This document shows, piece after piece, positions 10,327 to 21,325 of a stretch of 64,000 nt of DNA (its first letter is position 1; the number at the start of each line of letters is the position of its first letter). Both the position numbers and the translations under genes were made by a program. Source of the stretch: Flectonema sp. DT1601 (taxonomy: Eukaryota; Euglenozoa; Diplonemea; Diplonemida; Diplonemidae); NCBI GenBank assembly GCA_964019425.1, contig OZ025781.1, positions 124,001 to 188,000 of the forward strand, written 5' to 3'. The notes below the pieces were generated by a model, which was not told the origin of the DNA, did no database searches, and saw nothing but the letters and a program-made list of their open reading frames with translations.

Positions 10327-11829
10327 TCAAGTATAGTAGTATCTCAGAGTCATTTGAATTAGTCCCTCACACACTCCAAAAGATCCACAAGTACCTAAAC
10401 CAACAGTAAAGTTTCTAGTGGTAAACCACGTGATTGCCTTTCCTTGTAATGTTGTTGGAGCCTTAGACGACTTCGGAGCAGGAGCAAATGGAAGAAATGC
10501 GTACGCAGTCATCAAATCCGCTATAACAGCAGCAAAATAAAGAAGAGAAGCCCCAGCTGAAAGAGCAAGTCGTTCAGTATAACAAGCATGGATGCATAAG
10601 GCTAACATAATTATTTGTCTCCAGTACCAGACTACGGCGTTCGCTTGAACGAAAAATAATTTACTTTTAATACCAAATATGTCGAAAGCTTCCCATTCGA
10701 CGAGACCCAAATGCTCAGTTGGAAAATATAGAAAATCCAACAACCAATGCAAGTAGTACAAAGCAAGCTCTAAAGTTCCAGCAGATGGAGGTGGTGAGGA
10801 GGTGGACAAGAATAGCTTTCTGTAAGTTCCAGAAAACCTTCCGAGAGCTCTAAAGTATCCAAGTTGACCAGCCAACCACAGACTACCGTCTGCTGCCTCA
10901 AGGCTTACCACGGCATCGAGCAATGGAAATAGCATCCTACCAGAATAGTGAATCACTTTAAGAATTGGATTAAATTGGGTGATTAATGCAATATTCGAAA
11001 ACGAGGTATAAACAACTATCGCGCTTACCAAGAAATGTAAAGCCGAAGTGACAGCATGTTTCACCCTCGTTCTCTTTTTACTTTTTCTAGGAAGAGGCTC
11101 GGACTTGTAAGAAGGTAAAAAATGAGAATTATTTCTCTTCTTTAACAATGATCTCGCCTCTGTAGAGTAATCCGTTTCAAAGAAAGTCTTTCGGCGACGC
11201 ATGACGTGGTCTGGTAGGAGCTCGCTAGTGGAATTTGCTCTCTTTTTTTGTATAAAATGAGATTCATTGAAGTCGGGTCTTACTATTTTTGCAGTTGACG
11301 AGAAATATAAATTATTTGCCGATGCTGACTGACTAAGTGGTGATGTTAATGGAGAAGCCATTCTGTTGTTAGGCCACAGGATGAGTCCGTTCATTTCTTT
11401 TCCAAAAGAAGTTTTTTTGAAAATTGAATCATCACTTGAAGAGTCAGTACGGAAGGTACTGTGAGACAGAGATCGAGATCGTCTGCGTGTGGGATCATCA
11501 AGTAGTGGTTCACTTTCACAAGATGGAGAAGTACCTTCAGGTAGATCCATGTGCTCGTCATCAATCTGATCCCACAAAGCAGATTGTTCTTCTTCTCTTC
11601 TTCTAACGCTCTCATCTGTTTCTGGTAGTACAAGTTCAGGAGAATCCGGACTTGTGATATTAACTTTCTCTGGACTCGCCAATTCAACTGTCGCTGGGCT
11701 TACCAACTCAACGACATCTTCTTCTGGAGGATCAACTTTCAATGGTGGTAGATCCACTTTCTTCCCTTTCTTCCGCCGCTTTCCCTTCTTCCCTCCAACA
11801 CACTTAGCGGCTGCTGCCTTATCTGTCAT
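10327..11829 (-). CDS. PEX11-like peroxisomal membrane protein with long disordered N-terminus
   Basis: The protein has 500 residues. Residues 1-260 are charged, Ser-rich and probably disordered, starting with a basic KKGKRRKKGKKVDLPP stretch. Residues about 262-500 form a hydrophobic domain like PEX11: ILKVIHYSGRML near 290, LGYFRALGRFSGTYRKLF near 325-342, a helix pair around LYYLHWLLDFLYFP, a WYWRQIIMLAL segment, and a glycine-patterned last membrane helix (GLGTCGSFGVCEGLIQM). PEX11 proteins shape and divide peroxisomes (glycosomes in kinetoplastids). Typical members have only 220-260 residues, so the N-terminal half is an unusual extension, possibly regulated by phosphorylation (inference). 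The subfamily call is by pattern only. Confidence 0.6.
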   Translation of the reverse strand: MTDKAAAAKCVGGKKGKRRKKGKKVDLPPLKVDPPEEDVVELVSPATVELASPEKVNITSPDSPELVLPETDESVRRREEEQSALWDQIDDEHMDLPEGTSPSCESEPLLDDPTRRRSRSLSHSTFRTDSSSDDSIFKKTSFGKEMNGLILWPNNRMASPLTSPLSQSASANNLYFSSTAKIVRPDFNESHFIQKKRANSTSELLPDHVMRRRKTFFETDYSTEARSLLKKRNNSHFLPSYKSEPLPRKSKKRTRVKHAVTSALHFLVSAIVVYTSFSNIALITQFNPILKVIHYSGRMLFPLLDAVVSLEAADGSLWLAGQLGYFRALGRFSGTYRKLFLSTSSPPPSAGTLELALYYLHWLLDFLYFPTEHLGLVEWEAFDIFGIKSKLFFVQANAVVWYWRQIIMLALCIHACYTERLALSAGASLLYFAAVIADLMTAYAFLPFAPAPKSSKAPTTLQGKAITWFTTRNFTVGLGTCGSFGVCEGLIQMTLRYYYT

Positions 11830-12105
11830 ACTGTTCTAGTATACACCTTACTTGATTGTAAGGTTGCTGTTGTAAGAAATAGTTTTGTTATGGCTACAAA
11901 TCAAATGTATATTATCAACCAAACTGGTTGTGTAAGTGAGCAGGAATCGCAATAGCTGGGGACGGAATTGAAGGCAAATAATAATAAAAAAAGAAAAGGA
12001 TCGATAAAAGTACAACTGACACTTCAAGGTGTCCTCTCTAATAATAAGTTGTTCGATTCTCTCGGTCAACACATGTCAGTTATCAACAAGAATACGATGT
12101 GATGA

Positions 12106-12408
12106 TTAATATAAATTAGTTGTAGCTGACCACATCAGCGTTAATCTTTGAGCCTTACGACTTGCGTTATGCTCTCGTCGGTCGCACAATTCTTTCTTGG
12201 AAGCTTCCATTTCAGACCATCGCTTCTTCATTTTTAAGAACTCTGCTTGCCTCTGATCTCTAGTTTCAATCTCCTCTCTCTCTCGTAGTATTTTTGATAT
12301 TTCAGCGAGTCTGGAGTGTTGTGTTGTGTTGTGGGATCGCTGCTGTCGAATAACAGCGAGTTGGAGTGCGGCTTCGCGGGTACTCAGCGGCGGCTCAACG
12401 CTAGACAT
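12106..12408 (-). CDS. Small coiled-coil protein, unrecognised
   Basis: This 100-residue ORF is highly charged and predicted helical throughout (LAEISKILREREEIETRDQR, then FLKMKKRWSEMEASKKEL), which suits a short coiled coil or microtubule-inner-type protein. It is supported by a clear pyrimidine tract and CACAG 12 bases before the ATG and by same-strand placement with its neighbours. No family is assigned. Confidence 0.55.
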   Translation of the reverse strand: MSSVEPPLSTREAALQLAVIRQQRSHNTTQHSRLAEISKILREREEIETRDQRQAEFLKMKKRWSEMEASKKELCDRREHNASRKAQRLTLMWSATTNLY

Positions 12409-12419
12409 TGCGAACGAAG

Positions 12420-12445
12420 CTGTGACGTAAAAAAAAGAAATGCAG
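12420..12445 (-). promoter_or_regulatory. Putative splice acceptor before the small coiled-coil gene
   Basis: The minus strand reads CATTTCT, an eight-T run, then ACGTCACAG, ending 11 bases before the ATG at 12408. Confidence 0.5.
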
Positions 12446-14731
12446 AAATAGTTTTTAGAATATATCTTCGACTTTTAACAATGTCAACATTAGTGAGATT
12501 ATATCCTATGAAATGTGTTATTATCTTCATGTGCGTAATTTATTACAACTTAGGACTGTTCTGGTCATCGGAACAACTGAATTGGTTTTTTTTTTTTTTT
12601 TTTTTTTTGGTTTTCTTTTTCACTCTCTTTTTTTTTTTTTTTTTTTTTTTTTTCTTTCCTTCCAGCCTTTTTTCACCCCCATCAAAAATACAAAAATTTC
12701 TCAAAGTTTTTTTTTCTCAGAAAAACAACAAAAAAAAAAAATAAAAATAAATAAAACTTTTTTACAGACGTTTTTGTCCGTGAAAAGAACCAGTGAACGT
12801 CGGCATTAATTGCCGTATTGCTGCCAACGAGATTAATATGTCGCATGCTCTTTGGATAATCCGCCTCGATAAATTCATATCTCGCACCTGTGTGCCCTAC
12901 TCCAGAGTAGGGAACCACTGGATTTTTTAAAAGTTCCTGATTGCTTTGCCAGTGAAGAATTTAGTTTTTTTTTTCTATTTTGATTCCTCCTTCTTCTCTC
13001 TTGTGCACCAGAGCTCAGCTTGAAAAAAAAAGGAGGGAAGGTGTGAAAGAAAAAAAAAAGAAAAAAAACAGAAAATCGAACCTTGTATTCTACATGCTTA
13101 GTAGTGGTAGTATGGATTTAACAGAGCAGACACGCAATAAGAAAAAGTTAAATCACAAAGGACGGGGGGTGAAATAGAGTAAACGAAGGATCTGCCCAAC
13201 GTTTTCTCCTTTGAAACAAACAATACAAAAAAAAAAAAAAAAAATTTAAAAAAAATCGTAATAATAAAGCAAGCTGGAAACTCTGGCTTGACACAAATTA
13301 CTTTCAGCAGGAAAAAAAAAAAAGGAAACATTTTTTTTGTTGAGGACTATTTCGAATATATTTCCGCTGACTGTAATAAAGAGAACAAGAAGAGAAACAA
13401 AAGAAGCAACGCTTCTCATATTTTATTACTCATCATCTTCAAAGGCTGCCTTTCGTCGTTTTTATTTGTATTAACTTTTTTTTTTTTTTTTTTTCCCTTC
13501 TTCTTTTTTTTTTGTTTTTCTGATGAACAGGGTGGAAAAGGGAAGTTAGTTCAATTCGGTTCAAAAAAAAAATTTTTTTTTCTTCTTCCATTCTCACAAA
13601 TACTAAAGATCCCAGCGTTAGAAGAAAACTACAGAACGCCATGAGCATAAAAACAACAACAAAGGATTAACGCGGTGGAGCAGTACACAAACACAAACAC
13701 ACGATGATAAGGCAGGAAGCAGGAAATTGAACGGCATTTAATTGTTCTTTTCTTTTTTTTTTTGCTTACATTATTTCTTTTTTTTTTCATTTCTTTAAAC
13801 AGGTCGTTAATAAATATGCCATAATCGTAAAACCAAGGGGATGTGGGAAAAAAAAACTAAGGAGATTATTATTATTTTTTTCTTCTTTTTTTTTTCAAAA
13901 CTTTTTTTTCTTTAAAGGGAAACAAGTTGGGTTTTGCGAAGCATTTTCAAACCAATCCCTGCCTGTGACTAATCAGAAAGGCGACCAAGAAAGGTCAACA
14001 CCACTACAGCCACAGAACCTCACGCACGGGTACAAACACACAGATCTCTAAGCAAACGGGAGAAACGTCCAAAGAGTAACATCGACAACCCTTAATAGAT
14101 TACCTTTTCTCTTTTTTTGTTTTTTTTGCAACAAGCAAAAATAGACGAAGAAAGACCAAAGACACGTTAGCGCTGTAGTTTTAGAACAAAGCTTACAAAA
14201 GAAACGACCTGTAGCTTTGATATGGTTTCTGTGTGACACTTTGAAGAAATAAAGGATCGTGTGTGTGTTATTTTTTTTTTCTTTTTTTTTTCATTTTTTT
14301 TTCTCTTTTCTCTTTTTTTTTTCCTGCCTCCAACATTTTTTTTTCTCTTCTTTTTTTCTTTCTCAACATCTGTTTAGGGCAAAGAACGTTTTGTTTGATG
14401 AGAGAACAGATGACTTGACAGCAGTTTACCAAAGAAGAAAAAAAAAAAAAAAGAAGTAAAGGGGAGCGGGATTGGGTGGGAATAACCTAAAGTATAATAT
14501 AAAAGGAAGTAGCTTGGCAAAACAGGTGGTCCTTACTTATGTATATATATATTTTTTTTTTGAATAAAAAAAGACTAGATGAAGAAAGCCACCATGGACA
14601 TCCTACCGCAGCGACGCTGATCAGACAGAGTCCTGCTACCATCGTCATGTGCAACATCTCTGTTGTTGCAGTGGCCTAAGCTAATCGTTCTCTGATCAGA
14701 TGTGATGGTCTACAAAGACATCACTTCATTT
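12446..14731. other. Gene-free interval with many homopolymer and pyrimidine tracts
   Basis: Dense poly(T)/poly(A) runs occur on both strands (12580-12750, 13020-13330, 13480-13580, 14270-14460), and the longer ORFs are low-complexity Phe/Lys runs. No gene is supported. The last 200 bases before 14731 are ordinary complexity and would be the 3' UTR of the TPR gene. Confidence 0.5.
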
Positions 14732-16786
14732 TTATTCAGGGCGGTATTTCTTAAGGAGTCCATCAAGAATAGTTTTAACTTTACGGGCTTCAGTGTGTTG
14801 TCCCTCCGCCTTATGAAAGTCCATAAGATCTTTAATTAACATATTCTCAAGAAGGAAGGTCTCATCACTGTCTAAGAATAGATCAAGGGATTTTGTGTAG
14901 TTTTCAAGTGCCTTGTCTTTGTCATTACCCTTTTGGTATACCTTGGCAATGGAGTAGAAGGTTTCAGCCATGTCTGGTGAACGTCCTAGTAGATTCTCTT
15001 GCATAGCTAACCCAGTGTTGTAGAATTTGAGAGCCAGAGGAGTAGCTCCGTCTTCTGAAAAGTTCTCAGCCATTTTCAAATTAGTATCGATAACAGCGAG
15101 TCTTGCATCATCAACTTCAGATGCCAGTTTGTCTTCAGCATCGAGTTCGGCTTCGGTTTTCTCCTTCTCTGCTTTGGTCTTAAGCTGATCTAACTTCTTG
15201 TTTTCTTCTTCAACATTCTTCTCCTGAATAAGCAAAGCTTTTTGAAACCAATTAGCAGCTGGACCATGCTTATCCAAGTAGCTCATAAGCTCACCAATCT
15301 TAGTGTATGTTTTAGCAAGAAGGTTTGATCCAGGAGTAAGCTTTTCCTGCATCATAGCAGCTGTGGCGAGATGGTTCATTGCTGGTTCGTATTTCTCATT
15401 ATCAATAAGAAGATCACCCATTAATACGTATGACTCAGTGAATTCTAGTGTGTTTGGAATTAATTTCTGTTGTAACATCATAGCCTTCGACATAGGCTGA
15501 ACTGCTACTTGATGTCCTCCATTCGCACGTAACAATTTAACCATACTAATACAAAGTCTACTGATACGTAGAGTATCTGGGTCACCCTCATGAAGAAGGT
15601 GATGAGCTTGAGTGTAATGCTGCATTGCTGCTTGCACACGACGACTGTCTTCATAGACTTGAGCAATTCTATGATGAGTTGTTGCTTGAACCACCTTACT
15701 GCCTCCCTTGTTGACTTGAATTTCCAAAGCATTAAATAAGTTTTGTAAAGCCTTGTGATGGTCAACAGCTATGAACCCGATGTGTGCCAGAGCTTCTGCA
15801 CATAAAAGAGAACCTTCCTCTTCCCAATCAAAGATCTCAAAAGCATCAATGTAGTAACCCATCGCGGCATCAGTGTTATCATCTCCTCCCATGTTTTGAT
15901 GAACAACTCCAAGTTTCATTAAAGATGTTCCCTGACGAAGACTGTTGTCAAAGTGTTCCTTCTCAATTTTTAATGATTCTTGAAAATGAGGAAGTGCTTC
16001 CTTCCACTCCTCCTTGTCTAAATGATATAACCCTCTGTTGTATGCGACAGCACACATAATATCAGGGTGTTCACTTACCTTTAAGCTTGATTCTGCTAGG
16101 GTTTCAGCCTTCTTCATGTTCTTGTCACAGTTTACGTAGTCTTCCTTTTCTAAGAATAGCATTGCGATATTGTTTAGAATGCTGACGAGAAGTTCTGGTT
16201 TCGCGTCTTCACGATTTTGTAATCTTGGTAGCGCCTTCAGGTATGCTGCGAGTTCCTTGTCAGGAAGCTTTAATCTCTTTTGAGTCAGCGCAATTGACGT
16301 TAGCGTTTCAGCAAATGCTTGAGAAGTTTCAGCGAAATTCTCCTGAATGGCAAGTGCTTTCTCAAAGAGAGATAACGCGGTTTCGTATTCCTTGTTGTCA
16401 CTTTCTAAGAGTGCGTAGTCAACGAGGATACGAGCGGTTTCTAAAGATCCAGGGTCTGCTTCCTGGGCTAATTCAGCAGCTTCCTTGTAACACTTCATCG
16501 CATCTTCGTCATTTGACATCCCCTCGTGCATGAGAGCCATCAAGTGTACAGTTGTTGCTTTTATTTTAGGATCACCTTCTTCAACCTTCTTCAATGCTTC
16601 TAAGGCCTGTTTGTGTAACTTCAATGCTTTCTTACAGCTTCCCATGTCTGATCCGTGAACTACTTTTCCCATTTCATTTAAAGTTTTCACAATTTCTCTA
16701 TTATTTCCTTCGCTTTTCTGCTTATCCAGCTGCTCCCTCAGCACCAGCAGTTGTTTTTGTACTGGTTTCGATGACTTTGCTCCCAT
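14732..16786 (-). CDS. TPR-repeat protein with N-myristoylation signal
   Basis: The 684-residue protein opens with MGAKSSK, a good N-myristoylation motif (Gly2, Ser6, Lys7), so it is probably membrane-tethered. The rest is an alpha-helical array of about 34-42-residue units of kinesin-light-chain/TPR type, for example AMKCYKEAAELAQEADPGSL, ALSLFEKALAIQENF, LPHFQESLKIEKEHF, AANWFQKALLIQEKN, ALKFYNTGLAMQENL and ALENYTKSLDLFLD. A charged coiled coil (ENKKLDQLKTKAEKEKTEAE) interrupts it near residue 530. TPR arrays bind peptide partners; the partner is unknown. A TTACAG acceptor lies six bases before the ATG. Confidence 0.8.
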   Translation of the reverse strand: MGAKSSKPVQKQLLVLREQLDKQKSEGNNREIVKTLNEMGKVVHGSDMGSCKKALKLHKQALEALKKVEEGDPKIKATTVHLMALMHEGMSNDEDAMKCYKEAAELAQEADPGSLETARILVDYALLESDNKEYETALSLFEKALAIQENFAETSQAFAETLTSIALTQKRLKLPDKELAAYLKALPRLQNREDAKPELLVSILNNIAMLFLEKEDYVNCDKNMKKAETLAESSLKVSEHPDIMCAVAYNRGLYHLDKEEWKEALPHFQESLKIEKEHFDNSLRQGTSLMKLGVVHQNMGGDDNTDAAMGYYIDAFEIFDWEEEGSLLCAEALAHIGFIAVDHHKALQNLFNALEIQVNKGGSKVVQATTHHRIAQVYEDSRRVQAAMQHYTQAHHLLHEGDPDTLRISRLCISMVKLLRANGGHQVAVQPMSKAMMLQQKLIPNTLEFTESYVLMGDLLIDNEKYEPAMNHLATAAMMQEKLTPGSNLLAKTYTKIGELMSYLDKHGPAANWFQKALLIQEKNVEEENKKLDQLKTKAEKEKTEAELDAEDKLASEVDDARLAVIDTNLKMAENFSEDGATPLALKFYNTGLAMQENLLGRSPDMAETFYSIAKVYQKGNDKDKALENYTKSLDLFLDSDETFLLENMLIKDLMDFHKAEGQHTEARKVKTILDGLLKKYRPE

Positions 16787-17177
16787 CTTTTCCTGTAATA
16801 TGATATCCTGAGTAGGGTGATTAATAATAATTGAATAGTTGAGTGAGGTACTCTACTAACGGGTTTAATATATTTCAAAAAAAACATCTCATTTTTTTTT
16901 TTTTTTTTTAATTTTACTGATTGATTGAGTGATAAATGTATTTATGGTATTAATAATTAACAAACAGAGTTCAGAAACCGGAAGAAAAAAAAAAAAAAAA
17001 AAAGCACACACGGATGTCGCATATCACTGGGCAGGAAACCTCCACACGAGTTCAAGGATACAAATCAGACAAACGAGGGAATGCGAAGAGACAAAGTCAA
17101 CGACAGGGACTGGATTGAGTGAAGCCACAAAAAGGGGTTCTCAACACGGACGGGGAACATACGGAAGAATAGTAAAC

Positions 17178-17213
<36 letters not shown>

Positions 17214-17493
17214 CCCCTCTTTTTTTTTTCCAATTTTCTTTTCACTTCTTAAATTTTCTCCTTTTAACTACAAAACACATTTAGTCTGACTATGGTAAAC
17301 TTTACTTATTTCCCGACACAGAGGAGGGGGAATGGGGAAATACTTCTTACATTACATTTCTCTGTTGCTATTGTTTTCTTTTTTCTTTTTTTTTTCCCCT
17401 CTCCCACATACTGAAAAAAAGGTATAAAAGTAATAACATATGAAACAAAAACCATAAAAGGACGACTGCATTTGTTATTATCATTTTATTTTT
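16787..17493. other. Intergenic spacer
   Basis: No gene is supported. It holds long homopolymers, including a run of about 33 T on the plus strand near 17180, and AT-rich sequence that would be the 5' flank of the TPR gene and 3' UTR of WASHC4. Confidence 0.5.
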
Positions 17494-20400
17494 TTATTCG
17501 TCTTCGTCTTCGGCCTCGTCTTCTGACTCTTCTTCGACTTCTTCCTCTTCCTGTCGTTTCTCTTTGAAGAAGACTTTAGCACTTCTGAAAGAGTAAAGCA
17601 TTAATTCAAACTCTCTGTTGCGGGATCTTATTCTGTTGTCTGTCAGTTTCAAAGTGCTGAGCTCTCCAGAGTCGTGAGCTACCTTCGCTTTTTCTTTCTT
17701 TAGTTTGGTAGCATTCGCTGTAGCAATTTGTTTTTCTAAATTCTGTTTCTCATTTCGATAGAATTCACGAACAGATTCAAACCAATGAAGAGAATCAAAT
17801 TTTCCATTTAAGTTCAGCAACTTCAGAACGAACATAATTCCAAGAGCGAAACCGTCGTCACTAAACGATCCTTCTCTTCCTTTTTTAGTCAAACCATCTT
17901 TCTGTGAGATCATATGGTCCATAAATGAAAGAGTTAGAGGAGGAATGATGGCGTAAAAGTTTTGGAGATGAGCATTCTTCTCGCTGGTCATTTCTTCTTT
18001 AAAAGCTCCCTCAAGTAACTTAAAGTACTCCGAACCTTCAGAGAACTTCTTGGATTGGTTCTGTAGTACGATATCTAAGTTGCGAGCTGCTTGAAGAGTA
18101 CTCTCTGGTAGAGTCCCATCGACTTCTTCGTCGCTATCGTCTGGGTTGCGTTTAAAGTTATCTTCTTCAAGCATCTCTTCAAAATTTGGAATGTCTTCAA
18201 GAGAAGGTACGAAACTTATCGATTCACTGATGGCTCTCATTCCACCTGTTCGAACCATTCGTACGTATCCCAAACCATTTCCGATTTCCGTAATCAAACT
18301 TCTATATTGATCTAAGAATGATTTTCCATTTTCAACACCAAGTCGTCTGATATCTTTGGTGAATTTTTCAGCTCTTTGAACCGGATAATTGTTACGTAAC
18401 TCTTCTTTATTGTCTTCGTACCACTTTATGTCTTTGATGAGCCTACTCTTGACGTGGTCATCGAACAAGAATTGAGAAAAGAAATAAAATTTCGATGTTA
18501 AAAACCTAAACACAAAATTAACAGTTGTATTCATCATTCCAGTACCGTGGGTTCTGATACTGTTAGCAATGTGTCGAATGTGAAGAGAATGAACTTGATT
18601 CTTTGTAGTACTCTGAGGCTTTTCTAAGAATATTTGGCTGTTTATATTATAAGTATAACGAGTTACAAAAATGTGAATCGATCTGGTGATTTCTAAAATA
18701 TCAAGTCCCTGATCAAGAATTTGACCTGGTAAGTGAGCCTCAGTCAGTGTCATGTTGTACTTTTCTTTTGCAAGAGCACGAATTTCTTCGTACGTTTTCC
18801 AATCATGGGGTTGCAATGCAGTTAAGTTGTAGAATTGTCTTTCTAGGTACGACTGCACTTGATCTCTAACAGACAATCGTTGTCCAAACAACTGCAATGA
18901 AGGAATGTTTAGTAGGTGCTGATAGTCTTTGTGGGAAGACCCTCCCAACTCGTGCCTTCCTTGACCAAGTACAACCGAATGAATATTTAGTCTTAGAGTG
19001 TTTTCTATTTCTCTACAGAGAGGATCGATAATGATTGCCTTAAAGCTTCCCTCAATCTCTTTCTGATAAGCATTAAATAAAGCTTTCTTGTCAGACAAAT
19101 GCTGGGACGATAATAAGATCTTTGCAGGATCGTGTAATGCGGAAAACATAAATACAAGACTCGGTCCTAAGACTGGATTCCTGATTGCCGTTTCAAAGTA
19201 TTTCGGGATCAGAACTCTCTGCCAATACAGAAAAGAACAGTCGCAAGCTTCAGTTAAAAGTGATTGCCATTGGCTGACTAGTTCTAGCTTTCTGAGATAG
19301 ACTTTCATCGCTTCGAAATCTGTGTCTTTGCAGTATCCACCAGTCTTGCTTGTGACTACCTGAATAGCAGTTTTTAATACGATAATGCTATTCCTACTCG
19401 GTGGTCCATACAGGACTCTCAGCATTAAATCAACAGCGCTCATCTGATCTATTTGTCCATCGTCAAGCTTTGCTTGATTCTCTTTCATTCTCCTCTTAAA
19501 CGGCACCAAAGATCTTTGAAGTGTGAATGATATGAATTCGCATATTACTGACATCAAGTTTCCAGTCTCAGCACTTTTTCGATGAAACGTCGCTGAGATC
19601 GATTTCAGTATCTCTATTGCCTTACACAACAATCTAACTTTCTTTATATTTAAAGGAGTTTCTAAGGCAACGTGAAGAGATAAAATTGATTTTATTAAAG
19701 TGCTTAATTCCTTTGCATAATATAATCCTTTAGTAACATTGAATGATTTGTTATTGAGGACATCTTCAGTGCGAGAGCGGTTTGGGCGGGATTCGAACTG
19801 GGAAGACCACGCAACAACTTCTTGGAAATTCTTATTAATAGTTTGTTCGAATTCTGCGTCTAACTGTTGGAGTCTGGCTTTGCATGCTTTCTCGTGATCT
19901 CTCATGGGATCGGTTGAGATGCTGTTGCTCATGTCTGGAACTCGTTTAGCTAACCACTCCGCAGGATTGAAAGTAGTGTTTCCAATTAAGTGAATCACAG
20001 GAACTCTTTTGTGTGTCTCAAACAGAGTTTTAAAAAACTTTTTTTCCTCAGATTTTCCCTTTATCTTATCTTTAAAGAATGAAAAGTACATAACGTACAA
20101 ACCACAGAGACCTACGTACATATTAGACTGGTCCATCTCCCAAGACATACCCTGACCACGTTTGATATAATTAAATATTTCACGTAACTGGTAATCAAAC
20201 TCATGCATGAAAGCGAGGTTATCGTGGATTGTGATTCCTTCTTGTGGTAGTTCGAATGTTCTGTCTCTCAAACAACGGAGAAATATAACGTCATCAAGAA
20301 GGTACTTTTCTAAGTTTCCTAATAGTATTCCAAAGTGTTCTGCTTCACCAGCATCAGTGTCGTATTTTTCAGGTTGATTTCTGGCGTTTTTCATCATTCG

Positions 20401-21072
20401 TTTATAGACTGTGCAGGCGGCTTGAAATACATCTGTCTGGGTTGCTATTTGATCCAAAGTAATCAAAACAGTCATTAAGTCTGCCATTGCAATCCAGCAG
20501 TTGGTGAAGTGAACTTGTTGATATGCTGAAAGACCTTTCCGATCTGGTCTCTTTCTGTTCCTATCATTGTAAACAGAAGCAAGTTGTCTGACTATGTTTA
20601 CAATTACTAAGTGAGAACGGTTAACGAATGTTGATAGATCTAAGAATAATGGAAGCATTCTACCAAATGATAATTGAACTTCACCATCTTCAAGATCTCT
20701 ATTCATCGGTTGTTCTCCAAATGTAGATAAAGCAGGAAGTAGTCTTTCCTTTGCTTCTGTGACTAAATCTCCTATTTCAGCTACCAATGATGACGTTACA
20801 AGGATGACTTTATAAAAGAGGGGATCTCCTTTTGACTGACCTCCCAACACTTCTTCGAAAGTCAAGTTATAATCCGGCATAAATTTCAGTACAATTGGAT
20901 CACACATATCCCAAACATCCCCAAAGGACTCGTCGAGATCTCTTTCACTCGCTTGTAAGTTTTCACCATGCTCTCTGACAAACTTTCTAAATTTATCATA
21001 AACGACATCCTGAGGAAGCTTATCAGGTTGGTCTCTAAACGAGTCGAAAACGAATTCTTCTGTATCTGCCAT
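17494..21072 (-). CDS. WASHC4: WASH complex subunit 4 (SWIP)
   Basis: The protein has 1192 residues against about 1170 in human. The match is recognisable over its length: ESFGDVWDMCDP near residue 50, YVGLCGLYVMYFSFF, CDCSFLYWQRVLIPKYF, TEAHLPGQILDQGLDILEI, then RHIANSIRTHGTGMMNTTVN and SRLIKDIKWYEDN, the best-conserved block of the family, and finally DDGFALGIMFVLKLL. SWIP is a large helical scaffold of the pentameric WASH complex, which activates Arp2/3 on endosomes. The C-terminus adds an acidic EEEEVEEESEDEAEDEDE tail. The start is supported by an upstream pyrimidine tract and GACAG. No intron interrupts 3.6 kb of coding sequence, whereas animal orthologues are multi-exonic. Confidence 0.95.
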   Translation of the reverse strand: MADTEEFVFDSFRDQPDKLPQDVVYDKFRKFVREHGENLQASERDLDESFGDVWDMCDPIVLKFMPDYNLTFEEVLGGQSKGDPLFYKVILVTSSLVAEIGDLVTEAKERLLPALSTFGEQPMNRDLEDGEVQLSFGRMLPLFLDLSTFVNRSHLVIVNIVRQLASVYNDRNRKRPDRKGLSAYQQVHFTNCWIAMADLMTVLITLDQIATQTDVFQAACTVYKRMMKNARNQPEKYDTDAGEAEHFGILLGNLEKYLLDDVIFLRCLRDRTFELPQEGITIHDNLAFMHEFDYQLREIFNYIKRGQGMSWEMDQSNMYVGLCGLYVMYFSFFKDKIKGKSEEKKFFKTLFETHKRVPVIHLIGNTTFNPAEWLAKRVPDMSNSISTDPMRDHEKACKARLQQLDAEFEQTINKNFQEVVAWSSQFESRPNRSRTEDVLNNKSFNVTKGLYYAKELSTLIKSILSLHVALETPLNIKKVRLLCKAIEILKSISATFHRKSAETGNLMSVICEFISFTLQRSLVPFKRRMKENQAKLDDGQIDQMSAVDLMLRVLYGPPSRNSIIVLKTAIQVVTSKTGGYCKDTDFEAMKVYLRKLELVSQWQSLLTEACDCSFLYWQRVLIPKYFETAIRNPVLGPSLVFMFSALHDPAKILLSSQHLSDKKALFNAYQKEIEGSFKAIIIDPLCREIENTLRLNIHSVVLGQGRHELGGSSHKDYQHLLNIPSLQLFGQRLSVRDQVQSYLERQFYNLTALQPHDWKTYEEIRALAKEKYNMTLTEAHLPGQILDQGLDILEITRSIHIFVTRYTYNINSQIFLEKPQSTTKNQVHSLHIRHIANSIRTHGTGMMNTTVNFVFRFLTSKFYFFSQFLFDDHVKSRLIKDIKWYEDNKEELRNNYPVQRAEKFTKDIRRLGVENGKSFLDQYRSLITEIGNGLGYVRMVRTGGMRAISESISFVPSLEDIPNFEEMLEEDNFKRNPDDSDEEVDGTLPESTLQAARNLDIVLQNQSKKFSEGSEYFKLLEGAFKEEMTSEKNAHLQNFYAIIPPLTLSFMDHMISQKDGLTKKGREGSFSDDGFALGIMFVLKLLNLNGKFDSLHWFESVREFYRNEKQNLEKQIATANATKLKKEKAKVAHDSGELSTLKLTDNRIRSRNREFELMLYSFRSAKVFFKEKRQEEEEVEEESEDEAEDEDE

Positions 21073-21088
21073 AGTTGTGATTCCAACC

Positions 21089-21120
21089 CTGTCTTGTTTA
21101 AAAAAAAAAAAAGAAAAATT
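21089..21120 (-). promoter_or_regulatory. Putative splice acceptor before WASHC4
   Basis: The minus strand reads TTTTTCTTTTTTTT and then AAACAAGACAG, ending 17 bases before the ATG. Confidence 0.5.
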
Positions 21121-21325
21121 TTAAAACAAAAAGTAACCCTTTTTTACTTTTGTTAAAGAACAACCTCAATGTGATTGTCGTCGAAACACAATTGTGATAT
21201 AAAATATTATTATAATTTTACATAAGCTAGTGATCAGTTGATTATTTGTAACCAACTCAAAGTCTCAGGTCAGCGTCGCTGTTCATATCGCTGAAGGTAG
21301 TTTTCAGTCGAGTTGCTACAGTCTT

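Noticed and set aside
12316-12809. Plus-strand frames of 98-142 codons
   Set aside because: They consist mainly of poly-Phe and poly-Lys from homopolymer runs and partly oppose the small coiled-coil gene.
19780-19810. GGATTCGAACTGG, a tRNA T-loop-like (B-box) string
   Set aside because: It lies inside conserved WASHC4 coding sequence and no cloverleaf can be formed.
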